From: an uncultured Craurococcus sp. | GTDB taxonomy: Bacteria > Pseudomonadota > Alphaproteobacteria > Acetobacterales > Acetobacteraceae | Direction: 5' to 3' | Length of the DNA stretch: 58,477 nucleotides | Assembly (NCBI GenBank): GCA_902805545.1 | Contig: CADCTD010000081.1 | Span: forward strand, 1 to 58,477 | Shown here: positions 34,976-42,920 of the stretch, piece by piece | Position numbering within the stretch: the stretch's first letter is position 1 | Layout: each line of letters opens with the position of its first letter | Notes under the pieces: model-generated | Seen by the model: only the letters and a program-made list of their open reading frames with translations | The model's database searches: none | Told to the model about the DNA's origin: nothing | Program-made: the position numbers and the translations under genes

Positions 34976-36114
34976 CGCTTCACGCCTGGCCTGCCCAGCA
35001 GCGCGTCCGCCATGGCGAGCCCGTGGCCGAGGCCCTGCCACCCGAGCTGGCGGATTGCGGGCGCGTGGTGCTCGCCACCACCCGCTCCCTTGCCCGCAGC
35101 CGCATCGCCGAGGCGACGCGCGCCGCGATCGGGGCGAAGCTCGTCGGCGAGTTCGCCACGATGCGCGCCCATTCCCCGGTGGAGGACGTGCTGGCGCTCG
35201 CCGCCCTGCTGCGCGAGACGCGGGCGGACCGCGTGGTGGCGCTCGGCGGCGGCAGCGTGATCGACGGGTCGAAGGTTGCCTGCGCCGCGGTCTGGCGCGG
35301 CCTCGCCGACCAGGCGGCGCTGCTCGGCCTTGCCACCTCGCGCGGCGCCGATGCCGAGCAATGGGACGAGCCGACGCTCTCGCCCCGCATCACCGCGGTG
35401 CCGACCACCCTCTCGGCCGCCGAATTCGCGCCGCATGCCGGCTTCACCGACATCGCCGCGGGCCGCAAATACCGCGCCCTGCATGCGATGCAGGTGCCGA
35501 TCGCCGTGGTGCTCGACCCGGCGGCGACGATGGAGACGCCGGCGGAGCTGCTGCTCTCCTCCGGCATCCGCGCCGTCGACCACGCCGCCGAGCGGCTCTG
35601 TGCGCGGAAGCGGGCGGCCTTCTCCGATGCCGTCTCGCGCCAGGCGCTGGAGATGCTGGCCGTGGCGCTGCCTGCCATCCACCGCAAGGGCGATGACATG
35701 GAGGCCCGCGCCGCGGCGCAGCAGGCGATGTGGCTCTCCGTCATGGGCGGCTGGGCCGGCGTGCCGGTCGGGGCGAGCCATGGCATCGGCTACATCCTCG
35801 GCGGTGGGCGGGGTGTGCCGCATGGCATCACCTCCTGCCTCGGCCTGCCGGCGGTGATGCGGTGGAACGAGCCGGTCAATGCCGCGCAGCAACGGGTCGT
35901 CGCCGACATCCTCGGCGGCGGCACGGCGTCCGAGGCGCTGCGCCGATTCATCCGCGGCCTCGGCCTGCCGACGACGCTCGGCGAGGTCGGCATCGGCGAG
36001 GAGGAGATCCCGGCGCTGGCGGCGAAATGGGATGGCGGCCCGCCCATCGCCACCAACCCGCGGACGGTGAATGGCACCGCGGATGTGGAGGCCATCCTGC
36101 GGTTGATGCTGTAG
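34972..36114 (+). CDS. Iron-containing alcohol dehydrogenase / maleylacetate reductase-like
   Basis: 380 residues. Dehydroquinate-synthase fold: VVALGGGSVIDGSKVAC (NAD(P) loop), AVPTTLSAAEF, and metal-ligand region D..AAERL plus GASHGIGYILGG and GVPHGITSCLGLP. The pattern is nearest to maleylacetate reductase, which finishes aromatic ring cleavage, but an alcohol substrate is possible. Translationally coupled to the SDR upstream. Confidence 0.82.
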   Translation: MTLHAWPAQQRVRHGEPVAEALPPELADCGRVVLATTRSLARSRIAEATRAAIGAKLVGEFATMRAHSPVEDVLALAALLRETRADRVVALGGGSVIDGSKVACAAVWRGLADQAALLGLATSRGADAEQWDEPTLSPRITAVPTTLSAAEFAPHAGFTDIAAGRKYRALHAMQVPIAVVLDPAATMETPAELLLSSGIRAVDHAAERLCARKRAAFSDAVSRQALEMLAVALPAIHRKGDDMEARAAAQQAMWLSVMGGWAGVPVGASHGIGYILGGGRGVPHGITSCLGLPAVMRWNEPVNAAQQRVVADILGGGTASEALRRFIRGLGLPTTLGEVGIGEEEIPALAAKWDGGPPIATNPRTVNGTADVEAILRLML

Positions 36115-36210
36115 CTGCTCACGTTTCGTTGTGCGTGGAAGGCTTGCGTCGCGCCCGCGCGTGGCGCCAGCATCCTCCACAACCGGCACCAGGCCGGAGA
36201 GGAGGACGCC

Positions 36211-37326
36211 ATGGAATTCGGCTATTTCATGATGCCGTCTCACCCGCCGGAGCGCGGGCTGAAGGAAGGGCACGACTTCGACCTGCAGGTGCTGCGTTGG
36301 CTCGACGAGCTCGGCTTCTCCGAGGCCTGGGTCGGCGAGCACCACACCGCACCCTGGGAGCCGCATCCGGCCCCCGACCTGCTGATCGCGCAATCGCTGA
36401 AGGAGACGACGCGGCTGCGCATGGGCCCGGGCGGCTTCCTGCTGCCCTACCACCACCCGGCGGAGCTGGCGAACCGCGTCGCCATGCTCGACCACCTCTC
36501 GGGCGGGCGGCTCAATTTCGGCATCGCCGCGAGCGGCCTGCCGAGCGACTGGGCGATGTTCAATGTCGACGGCATGTCGGGCGCCAACCGCGAGATGACG
36601 CGCGAGGCGCTCGACATCATCCTGAAGCTCTGGACCCAGGACGGGCCCTTCCACCACCAGGGCAAGTACTGGAGCGTCGACAAGCCCGACACGATGTTCG
36701 GCTTCCTCAAGCCGCATATCAAGCCGCTGCAGGCGCCGCACCCGCCGATCGGCGTCGCCGGCCTGTCGAAGAATTCCGACACGCTGAAGATGGCGGGCGA
36801 GCACGGCTTCCTGCCGATGAGCCTCAACCTCAACCCGGGCTACGTGACGAGCCACTGGGACAGCGTCGAGGCCGGCGCCCGCAAGTCCGGCCGCACGCCG
36901 AGCCGGCGCGACTGGCGCCTGGTGCGCGAGGTTTTCGTCGCCGACACCGACGAGGAGGCCTGGCGGCTCTCGGTCGGCTCCATGATGGGGCGGATGATGG
37001 GCGAGTACTTCCTGCCGCTGCTCTCCAATTTCGGCTTCAAGGAATACCTCAAGCACAGCCCCGAGGTGCCGGACAGCGACGTCACCGTCGAGTACTGCGC
37101 ACGCCGCAACTGGCTGGTCGGCTCGCCCAGGACGGTCGCCGAGCGGCTGGAGCAGATCTACGAGGAGGTCGGCGGCTTCGGCCAGCTTCTGGTCTTCGGC
37201 TTCGACTACCAGGAAAACCCGGCCGCCTGGCGCAACTCGCTGCGCCTGCTGCAGGAGGAGGTGCTGCCGCGCGTCCGCCATCTCACGCCGCCGGCCCCGA
37301 CGCCGGCGCTGGCGGCGGCGCAGTAG
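36211..37326 (+). CDS. LLM-class flavin-dependent monooxygenase
   Basis: 371 residues, bacterial-luciferase-like TIM barrel: EFGYFMMPSHPPER, EAWVGEHHTAPWEP, PYHHPAELANRVAMLDHLSG and GRLNFGIAASGLPSDW. Uses FMNH2 and O2 on an unidentified substrate. GAGAGGAGG precedes the ATG. It follows the dehydrogenase gene by about 95 bases and may share its pathway. Confidence 0.9.
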   Translation: MEFGYFMMPSHPPERGLKEGHDFDLQVLRWLDELGFSEAWVGEHHTAPWEPHPAPDLLIAQSLKETTRLRMGPGGFLLPYHHPAELANRVAMLDHLSGGRLNFGIAASGLPSDWAMFNVDGMSGANREMTREALDIILKLWTQDGPFHHQGKYWSVDKPDTMFGFLKPHIKPLQAPHPPIGVAGLSKNSDTLKMAGEHGFLPMSLNLNPGYVTSHWDSVEAGARKSGRTPSRRDWRLVREVFVADTDEEAWRLSVGSMMGRMMGEYFLPLLSNFGFKEYLKHSPEVPDSDVTVEYCARRNWLVGSPRTVAERLEQIYEEVGGFGQLLVFGFDYQENPAAWRNSLRLLQEEVLPRVRHLTPPAPTPALAAAQ

Positions 37327-37363
37327 CTTGCATCGGGACGGGCGGCGAACCATTTCCAGGGGC

Positions 37364-37576
37364 ATGAAGCCGCTCCTGATCGCCGCCCTGCTCCTCCCCC
37401 TCGCCGCCTGCGGCCCTGGCGGGCTCCGCGCGGGCGGCGAGTTCTCCGGCCAGCCCGACACGGTGATCGGCAACACCGAGCGCAACATGGCGACCGGCGC
37501 CGTCACCAGCGAGGGCAGCATCTATGTCCGCCGCCAGGGCTACCTGACGACACCGGCGGAGCGGCTGCGCTACTAG
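37364..37576 (+). CDS. Small lipoprotein, 70 aa
   Basis: Signal peptide MKPLLIAALLLPLAACG with lipobox Cys at residue 16, then a short polar tail. The ATG at 37364 puts the signal peptide at the N-terminus; the 12-residue upstream extension is rejected. The TAG stop lies at the edge of a dispersed repeat. Confidence 0.65.
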   Translation: MKPLLIAALLLPLAACGPGGLRAGGEFSGQPDTVIGNTERNMATGAVTSEGSIYVRRQGYLTTPAERLRY

Positions 37577-37681
37577 GGCAAACCCGATCAGGTGGAATCA
37601 CCTGATCGGAGTAACTTGCCCGATCAAGCAACAGGCTGGAGCGGGTTTCGTGAGCCAGTCGAACGGAGACCGCTCCAGCGC
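37576..37681 (-). repeat. Dispersed repeat element, copy B (inverted)
   Basis: Reverse orientation relative to the other copies. It has a perfect hairpin CGATCAGGTG-gaat-CACCTGATCG (37585-37608) and a long inverted repeat GCTGGAGCGG/CCGCTCCAGC (37635-37644 and 37670-37679). It abuts the lipoprotein stop on one side and a gene relic on the other. Confidence 0.75.
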
Positions 37682-37686
37682 TCGTC

Positions 37687-37877
37687 GTGGCGGAGGATGA
37701 CAGGATCCTCGGCTTCACCATGCCCGGCGCCCCGGCGGGCGAGGCGATGAGCGTGCTGTGGGTGGCGATGCCCGGGGGCTGCCCTCCACCGCGCCGCGCG
37801 ACGGCATCCTGGGGCGTCCGACGCTGGCCGAGGGGGTGAACATGCTCTTCGGCAACCTAACCCCGCCCGCGGCCTGA
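37687..37877 (+). pseudogene. Relic of a pyridine-nucleotide-disulfide oxidoreductase C-terminus
   Basis: Reads DDRILGFTMPGAPAGEAMSV then, after one frameshift, GLPSTAPRDGILGRPTLAEG and a final VNMLFGNL before a stop. This is the dimerisation domain pattern of mercuric-reductase-like flavoproteins (ILGFT..G..AGE.M.V...AM..GLPYT..RD.I..HPT..EGL..LF). Everything upstream of DDRIL is replaced by repeat copy B. Confidence 0.65.
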
Positions 37878-37879
37878 CC

Positions 37880-39121
37880 TCAGCCGAAGCGCTCCAACGC
37901 GAAGGGCGCCAGGTCGAGATTCGGCGCCGGCCCGAGCATGGCCTGCGCCAGTACCGCCCCGGTCGGCGCCGAGCCCGTCAGCCCGAGATGCCCATGGCCG
38001 AAGGCGCACCAGAGCCCTGGCCAGCGCCGCACCGGCCCGATCACCGGCAGGCTGTCCGGCAGGCAGGGGCGATGGCCCATCCAGAACCCCTCCGCCCCCT
38101 CGATACGGGCCTGGGGAAAGGCCATGCGCAGGTCGCGCAGCAACAACTCCGCCCGGCGCGCCGTCGGCGGGTGGTCGAGGCCGCCGAATTCCACCGTGCC
38201 GGCGATGCGCAGCCCCTCCTCCATCGGGGAGATGAAGGCCTTGCGATCCGCCGGCACCACCGGCCGCTGCAGCGAGATGCCGGCATCGGCCAGCATGACG
38301 TGGTAGCCGCGCTGGCTCTCCAGGGGCACGCGGATGCCGAGAGGCGCCAGCAGCCGCGCCGACCAGGCGCCGGCCGCCAGCACCACCGCATCCGCCGCGA
38401 GCGGGCCAGCGGCGGTGGCGACGCCCGTCACCCGCCCCTCCGCCGTGGTGATCGCCTGCACCGCCTCCTGCCGGATCGTCCCACCCAAACGCTGGATGCC
38501 GCGCGCCACCACCTCCGCCTGGCGGCGCGGGTTGAGGCTGCTGCCCTGGTCGGGGATGAAGACGCCGAGCGCGTAGTCGCCCTGCATGTCGGGCTCCAGC
38601 GCGCGGATCGCCTCGGCGCCGTCGAGGAGTTCCAGCCGCATCCCATGCTGCTGCCGCAGCACCCAGCCGGCCTCGTCCTTCGCGTAATGCACGCGGTCCC
38701 GGTAGAGGTAGAGCTGCCCGGTTTCCCGGATGAGGTCGAGCGCCCCTTCCTCGGCGAGGATGCGCCGGTGCTGCTCCATCGCGCCGAAGAGCAGGCCGGA
38801 GAGCGCCTCGGCGATGGCGGCGACGCGGGCCGGGCGGGCGCTGGCGACGAAGCGCGCGAGCCAGGGCGCCGCCCGCAGCGCGTAGCGGGCGGGGAGGTGC
38901 AACGCGCCCTCCGAGTCGAGCAGCATCCCCGGCACCTGGCGCAGCACGCCCGGCATGGCGAGCGGCGCGACCGAGCCGGCGCTGATCGCCCCCGCATTGC
39001 CGGAGGAGGCGCCGCCACCCGGCGGTCCTCCGTCCAGCACCGTCACCGCCGCGCCGCCGCGCGCGAGGTGCCAGGCGGTGCAGAGGCCGACGATGCCGGC
39101 GCCGATGACGATGATACGCAT
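37880..39121 (-). CDS. D-amino-acid dehydrogenase-like FAD oxidoreductase
   Basis: 413 residues. The N-terminal FAD motif VIGAGIVGLCTAWHLARGG, SSGNAGAISAGSVAPLA, and C-terminal VIGPVRRWPGLWCAFGHGHLG are as in DadA. The family oxidises D-amino acids to keto acids, passing electrons to the respiratory chain. CGGAGG lies eight bases before the ATG. Confidence 0.88.
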   Translation of the reverse strand: MRIIVIGAGIVGLCTAWHLARGGAAVTVLDGGPPGGGASSGNAGAISAGSVAPLAMPGVLRQVPGMLLDSEGALHLPARYALRAAPWLARFVASARPARVAAIAEALSGLLFGAMEQHRRILAEEGALDLIRETGQLYLYRDRVHYAKDEAGWVLRQQHGMRLELLDGAEAIRALEPDMQGDYALGVFIPDQGSSLNPRRQAEVVARGIQRLGGTIRQEAVQAITTAEGRVTGVATAAGPLAADAVVLAAGAWSARLLAPLGIRVPLESQRGYHVMLADAGISLQRPVVPADRKAFISPMEEGLRIAGTVEFGGLDHPPTARRAELLLRDLRMAFPQARIEGAEGFWMGHRPCLPDSLPVIGPVRRWPGLWCAFGHGHLGLTGSAPTGAVLAQAMLGPAPNLDLAPFALERFG

Positions 39122-39185
39122 GGGCCAAGCCTCCGCCGCGCGCCCTCATCGCGCAACCCTCCGCTCACGGCCGCGCCGGCGGCGA

Positions 39186-39493
39186 TGCGGCAGGCCCTGC
39201 AGCAGCACGCCGCGCGGCTGGAGCGGCCGGTGATCGACGGCGCGGAGGCGAGCATCGAGGACGGCTATGCCTGCCATGCCGGCCTGCCCCGCTGCATCGG
39301 CGGCTGGCGGGTGCAGGTGGTCGTCGTCGACGAGTGCTGGGACGAGGCCGAGCGCCGCGGCATGACTTGTGGCTGGAGCCTTGAATCAGGCTCCAGCCTG
39401 TTGTCCCGTCGCGCGATTCACGCCTCCGGTCGTGCCGACCTTCGGCGACCGCGCTTCAGCCCTCCCTGGTCTCGAAGCGGTAGACCTTGCTGA
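39186..39493 (+). CDS. Possible truncated hypothetical protein
   Basis: The frame from the ATG at 39186 looks coding for about 60 residues (LERPVIDGAEASIEDGYACH, then CIGGWRVQVVVVDECWDEA). It then enters the hairpin at 39371 and runs on as Arg/Ser-rich sequence over the next gene. I do not recognise the family. It may be a gene whose 3' part was replaced. Confidence 0.3.
39371..39398 (+). repeat. Hairpin related to the dispersed repeat
   Basis: Perfect 10-base inverted repeat GGCTGGAGCC-ttgaatca-GGCTCCAGCC, followed by TGTTGTCCCG. The right arm and following bases resemble the CCGCTCCAGCCTGTCGTTCA segment of copy D, so this may be a fragment of that repeat. It could also act as a terminator. 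Confidence 0.45.
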
Positions 39494-39860
39494 CGATGCG
39501 CCAACCCTCGCTCGTCCGGTTGAGCACCAGGTAGTCGGTGAAGTAGCGCGGCGGGAGCTGGCAGGCGACCTTCACGAAGGCCGTCTCCGGGCCGCTGATG
39601 TCGAGCAGCAGGATGCGGTCGTCGCGCTCGAGGCCGCGGCTGGCGGCCGAGGGGCGGCTCCGCACCATCTCGAACCACGCCTCGCGCGGCAGGTCCTCCA
39701 CGCCGCCATCCTTCGCCCAGTAGAGATGGGAGACGGGATGGAAGGCGGCGGCGAGCTTCTCGACGCTGCCCTCGTAGAGCCCGTCGAAATAGGTCTGGAT
39801 GACCGCCTCGATCTCGGCGACGGCGCTGGCCGCCATGGGTTTTCCGCCTGCGTCCGGCAT
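39456..39860 (-). CDS. SnoaL/NTF2-fold (lumazine-binding-like) protein
   Basis: 134 residues with EAVIQTYFDGLYEGSVEKLA, AAFHPVSHLYW and DYLVLNRTSEGWRIVSKVYR, the pattern of NTF2-like proteins of the Lumazine_bd_2 group. Small cytoplasmic fold, often a minor enzyme or binding protein. AAGGAGGA before the ATG at 39860 fixes the start. Divergent from the ICL/PEPM gene (55-base gap). Confidence 0.78.
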   Translation of the reverse strand: MPDAGGKPMAASAVAEIEAVIQTYFDGLYEGSVEKLAAAFHPVSHLYWAKDGGVEDLPREAWFEMVRSRPSAASRGLERDDRILLLDISGPETAFVKVACQLPPRYFTDYLVLNRTSEGWRIVSKVYRFETREG

Positions 39861-39915
39861 GGGATGCTCCTCCTTGATCCGGCGCCAGCCTAACCGAGGA
39901 GGAACATCCACCGCC

Positions 39916-40791
39916 ATGGCCCATCCGAGCCTGAAGGCCGCTTTCGAGGCGGGGCGCTTCGTCGTCGCCCCCGGCATCTTCGACATGATCTCCGCCAGGG
40001 TCGCGGATGGCATGGGCTTCGCCAGCCTCTACGCCACCGGCTTCGGCACCGTCGCCAGCCATCTCGGCGTGGCCGATGCGGGGATCGCCACCTATACCGA
40101 CATGGTCGGGCGCGTCGGCGCCTTCGCCCGCGGCTGCCGCACGCCGGTCGTCGCCGATGCCGATACCGGCTACGGCGGGCTGCTCAACGTCCGCCACACG
40201 GTGATGGGCTACGAGGCGGCGGGCGTCACCGGCATCCAGCTCGAGGACCAGGAGATGCCGAAGAAATGCGGCCACACGCCGGGCCGCCGCGTGATCCCGG
40301 CCGAGGAGATGGCGCTGAAGATCAAGGTCGCGGCCGAGGCGCGGCGGGACCCCAACATGCTCATCGTCGCGCGGACCGACGCACGGACGACCCTCGGCCT
40401 CGAGGAGGCGATCCGCCGCGGACAGGTCTATGCCGAGGCCGGGGCCGACGTGATCTTCATCGAGAGCCCGGAGAGCGAGGCGGAGATGCAGGCGATCGGG
40501 AAGGCTATCAGGAAGCCGCTTCTCGCCAACATGGTCGAGGGCGGGCGGACGCCGATCCTCCCCGCGAAGCGCCTCGCCGAGATCGGCTATGCGATGGCGA
40601 TCTACCCGGCGGTCGGCTTCCTCGCCGCCGCCGCGGCGCTGGAGCGGGTCTATGGCCACCTCAGGGAGCAGGGTGACAGCAACGCCCTCCCCGCTTCCGA
40701 GAGCTACGGCTTCGGCCGCGTCTGCGAGCTGATGGGCTTCCCCGAGGTCTGGGAATTCGACCGCAGATGGGCGCAGGGGGAGGCGAAGTGA
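39916..40791 (+). CDS. Isocitrate lyase/PEP mutase family protein
   Basis: 291 residues, a TIM-barrel lyase with PGIFDMISARVADGMGF, VADADTGYGG, LEDQEMPKKCGH (the KKCGH catalytic signature) and VARTDARTT. The size fits 2-methylisocitrate lyase, oxaloacetate decarboxylase or carboxyphosphonoenolpyruvate mutase; sequence alone does not decide. GAGGAGGA precedes the ATG. Overlaps the haloacid dehalogenase gene by one base (TGATG). Confidence 0.85.
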   Translation: MAHPSLKAAFEAGRFVVAPGIFDMISARVADGMGFASLYATGFGTVASHLGVADAGIATYTDMVGRVGAFARGCRTPVVADADTGYGGLLNVRHTVMGYEAAGVTGIQLEDQEMPKKCGHTPGRRVIPAEEMALKIKVAAEARRDPNMLIVARTDARTTLGLEEAIRRGQVYAEAGADVIFIESPESEAEMQAIGKAIRKPLLANMVEGGRTPILPAKRLAEIGYAMAIYPAVGFLAAAAALERVYGHLREQGDSNALPASESYGFGRVCELMGFPEVWEFDRRWAQGEAK

Positions 40792-41510
40792 TGTTCGAGC
40801 AGGTCAAGGCCCTCGTCTTCGACGTCTTCGGCACCGTCGTCGACTGGCGCGAGGGCATCGCGCGGGAGGCGGGGCCTTTCCTCGCCCGCATCGGCCGCGC
40901 CGAGATCGACGCGCATGCCTTCGCCGATGCCTGGCGCGCCCGCTACCAGCCGGCGATGGAGGAGATCCGCAGCGGAAGGCGGGGCTTCACCCGGCTCGAC
41001 CTGCTGCACCGCGAGAATCTCGAGCAGGTGCTCGAGGCGCACGGGATCGCGCCGGCGGAGGTGGGCGAGGCGGCGCTCGACGAGCTCAACCATGCCTGGC
41101 ACCGGCTCGACCCCTGGCCGGAGGCGGTGGCGGGACTCACCCGGCTGAAGCGGCGCTTCATCATCGCGCCGCTCTCCAACGGCAACATCGCGCTGATGAC
41201 GAACATGGCGAAGCGCGCCGGCATCCCCTGGGACGCGATCCTCGGCGCCGAGGTGGCCCAGGCCTACAAGCCGGACCCGCTGGCCTATCTGCGGACGGCG
41301 GAGGTACTTGGCATCCGCCCGGCGGAGCTCTGCCTGGTCGCGGCCCACAATTGCGACCTGAAGGCGGCGCGGGCGGCCGGCCTTGCCACCGCCTTCGTGC
41401 CGCGGCCGACGGAGCATGGGCCGGGGCAGGCGACCGACCTGGCGCCGAGCGAGGCCTGGGACGTGGTCGCGCGGGATTTCCAGGACCTCGCCCACCGGCT
41501 CGGCGTGTAG
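40791..41510 (+). CDS. Type II haloacid dehalogenase (HAD family)
   Basis: 239 residues. VFDVFGTVVDWREG carries the nucleophile Asp, PLSNGNIALM is motif II, and AEVAQAYKPDPLAY has the motif III Lys, followed by CLVAAHNCDLKAA. Could hydrolyse L-2-haloacids or be a phosphatase of unknown substrate. Coupled to the lyase upstream. Confidence 0.85.
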   Translation: MFEQVKALVFDVFGTVVDWREGIAREAGPFLARIGRAEIDAHAFADAWRARYQPAMEEIRSGRRGFTRLDLLHRENLEQVLEAHGIAPAEVGEAALDELNHAWHRLDPWPEAVAGLTRLKRRFIIAPLSNGNIALMTNMAKRAGIPWDAILGAEVAQAYKPDPLAYLRTAEVLGIRPAELCLVAAHNCDLKAARAAGLATAFVPRPTEHGPGQATDLAPSEAWDVVARDFQDLAHRLGV

Positions 41511-41605
41511 AGCGGGCTCCGTTCGCGCCGGGCGCACGGACCCCGCTCTCGCCTGTCGTGCGGATCGCTTCGATCAGGTGTCTCCACCCGGTCGAGGCTC
41601 TGCCC
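41508..41605 (+). repeat. Dispersed repeat element, copy C
   Basis: Starts TAGAGCGGGCTCCGTTCG at the dehalogenase stop codon and runs to GATCAGGTGTCTCC. Diverged and lacking the clean second hairpin arm. Confidence 0.55.
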
Positions 41606-41711
41606 CAGCGGCGTCCCGCGCGTGGGCGGCCTGCCCGCCACCCTGCGGCGTCGCATGCCGGCGCTCCGCGAGGGGAGGCCGGCGCCCGGCTCGAACCCGG
41701 CTTGGCGGGTT

Positions 41712-41817
41712 AGCGCGGTTTCCGTTCGACCTGGCTCACGGAACCCGCTCCAGCCTGTCGTTCAGTCGAGCAGATAACTCCGATCAGGTGATTCCGCCTG
41801 ATCGGCGTCCGCTCTAA
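41712..41817 (+). repeat. Dispersed repeat element, copy D
   Basis: Best-preserved direct copy, GCGCGGTTTCCGTTCGACCT ... CGATCAGG-tgattccg-CCTGATCG ... CCGCTCTAA. Its right end supplies the TAG stop of the leftward lipoprotein. About 105 bases separate it from copy C. The intervening 41606-41711 shows no gene. Confidence 0.75.
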
Positions 41818-42050
41818 CGCGTGCCGGCCCGGCCGGGCTGGTTGCCGCTGCCGACGCCGCCGGCGCCGCCGGGCTGCAGGGGCGTCGGCACGCCGCCGCC
41901 GGTCGCCCTGCTGTTCACCGAACCGGTGGGCGCAGTGGCGGAGGGCGCCATGGGCTCGCCCGGCCCACGGGGAGCATACCGGGAGCCGGAGTTCGAGCAG
42001 GCCCCGAGCGCGGCGGCCAGCACTGCGATTCCCATCAGCTTCACGACCAT
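41814..42050 (-). CDS. Small lipoprotein, 78 aa
   Basis: Signal MVVKLMGIAVLAAALGACS with lipobox Cys at residue 18, then a Gly/Pro/Ser-rich tail ending GNQPGRAGTR. GGGAGAGG precedes the ATG at 42050; the frame extends upstream without likeness. The stop codon lies within repeat copy D. Confidence 0.65.
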   Translation of the reverse strand: MVVKLMGIAVLAAALGACSNSGSRYAPRGPGEPMAPSATAPTGSVNSRATGGGVPTPLQPGGAGGVGSGNQPGRAGTR

Positions 42051-42114
42051 GAACCTCTCCCTGCTATCCAGTGACACCGAAGTAACCGGGACGGCACAGG
42101 AAGGTTCCGCCCTC

Positions 42115-42915
42115 CTATCCGGGAGACCGCACCTGCGGCACCATCGCCCGCATCCCCGCCGGGAAGAGCGGGCCGCCGTAGCCGGCCTCGACCGGGATGC
42201 GGAGCATCTTCCGGCCCTCGGCATCGACCTCGAGCACGGGCTGGACGGTGACGACGGGGCGGGCGGCGGCGCGCGACAGGGCATCGCCGAGGCTCCCGGC
42301 CTCGGCGAGGCGAAGCAGGTTCAGACGCGTCGGGAAGAGCAGGGTGCGCTGACCGGACTCGGCCTCGGCGAGCGCCTGCCCAGGGCTGATCCAGATGCTG
42401 TCCACCGCTTCATGCCCGTCATGCGTCGCCGCATGGCCGCCCGGGGCAGGAGCGAGGAAGAAATGGGTGTCGAAGCGCTTGGAGAGGTCGGAGGGCGTCA
42501 CCCAATGGGCGAAGGGGACCAGCGCCTCGATGTCGGGGCGGAGGCCCTCGGCCTGGAGCAGGGCGGCGAAGCCGCGGCTGCCGGCATTCAGCGCCTCGCG
42601 ATGGGCCAGCGCGATGGCGGCGCCTTGGGCGGGGTCGAGTGCCGCGCCGGCCTCGGTGCGGGCGAGGAGCAGGCCGCTCTCCTCGAAGGCCTCGCGGACG
42701 GCGGCGACGCGGAAGGCGGCGAGCGGGTCCGTGCTGCCGAGGCCGGAGGCGATCTCGGCATCCGCCGCATCGACGCTGCCGCCGGGGAAGACCAGGGCGC
42801 CGGCGGCGAATTCGATCTCGCGATGGCGGACGACCATGAAGGTCTCGGGCCCGGAGGGGCCGTCGCGCAGCAGCAGGACGGTGGCGGCAGGGCGCGCGGG
42901 GGCGGGTTCGGACAA
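42115..42915 (-). CDS. NUDIX hydrolase
   Basis: 266 residues. TVLLLRDG, FPGGSVDAAD and AAVREAFEESGLLL form a NUDIX box with an insertion, as in the NUDT7/CoA-pyrophosphatase-like and longer proteobacterial NUDIX proteins. Substrate unknown. The likely start is TTG at 42915, with GGAG eight bases upstream overlapping the stop of the receptor gene (CGGAGTAG), suggesting coupled translation. Confidence 0.85.
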   Translation of the reverse strand: MSEPAPARPAATVLLLRDGPSGPETFMVVRHREIEFAAGALVFPGGSVDAADAEIASGLGSTDPLAAFRVAAVREAFEESGLLLARTEAGAALDPAQGAAIALAHREALNAGSRGFAALLQAEGLRPDIEALVPFAHWVTPSDLSKRFDTHFFLAPAPGGHAATHDGHEAVDSIWISPGQALAEAESGQRTLLFPTRLNLLRLAEAGSLGDALSRAAARPVVTVQPVLEVDAEGRKMLRIPVEAGYGGPLFPAGMRAMVPQVRSPG

Positions 42916-42920
42916 GCGGA

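Noticed and set aside
39799-39915. Longer N-terminus for the isocitrate lyase/PEP mutase family gene
   Set aside because: It would overlap the divergent NTF2-like gene and skip a good ribosome site; the ATG at 39916 starts the fold.
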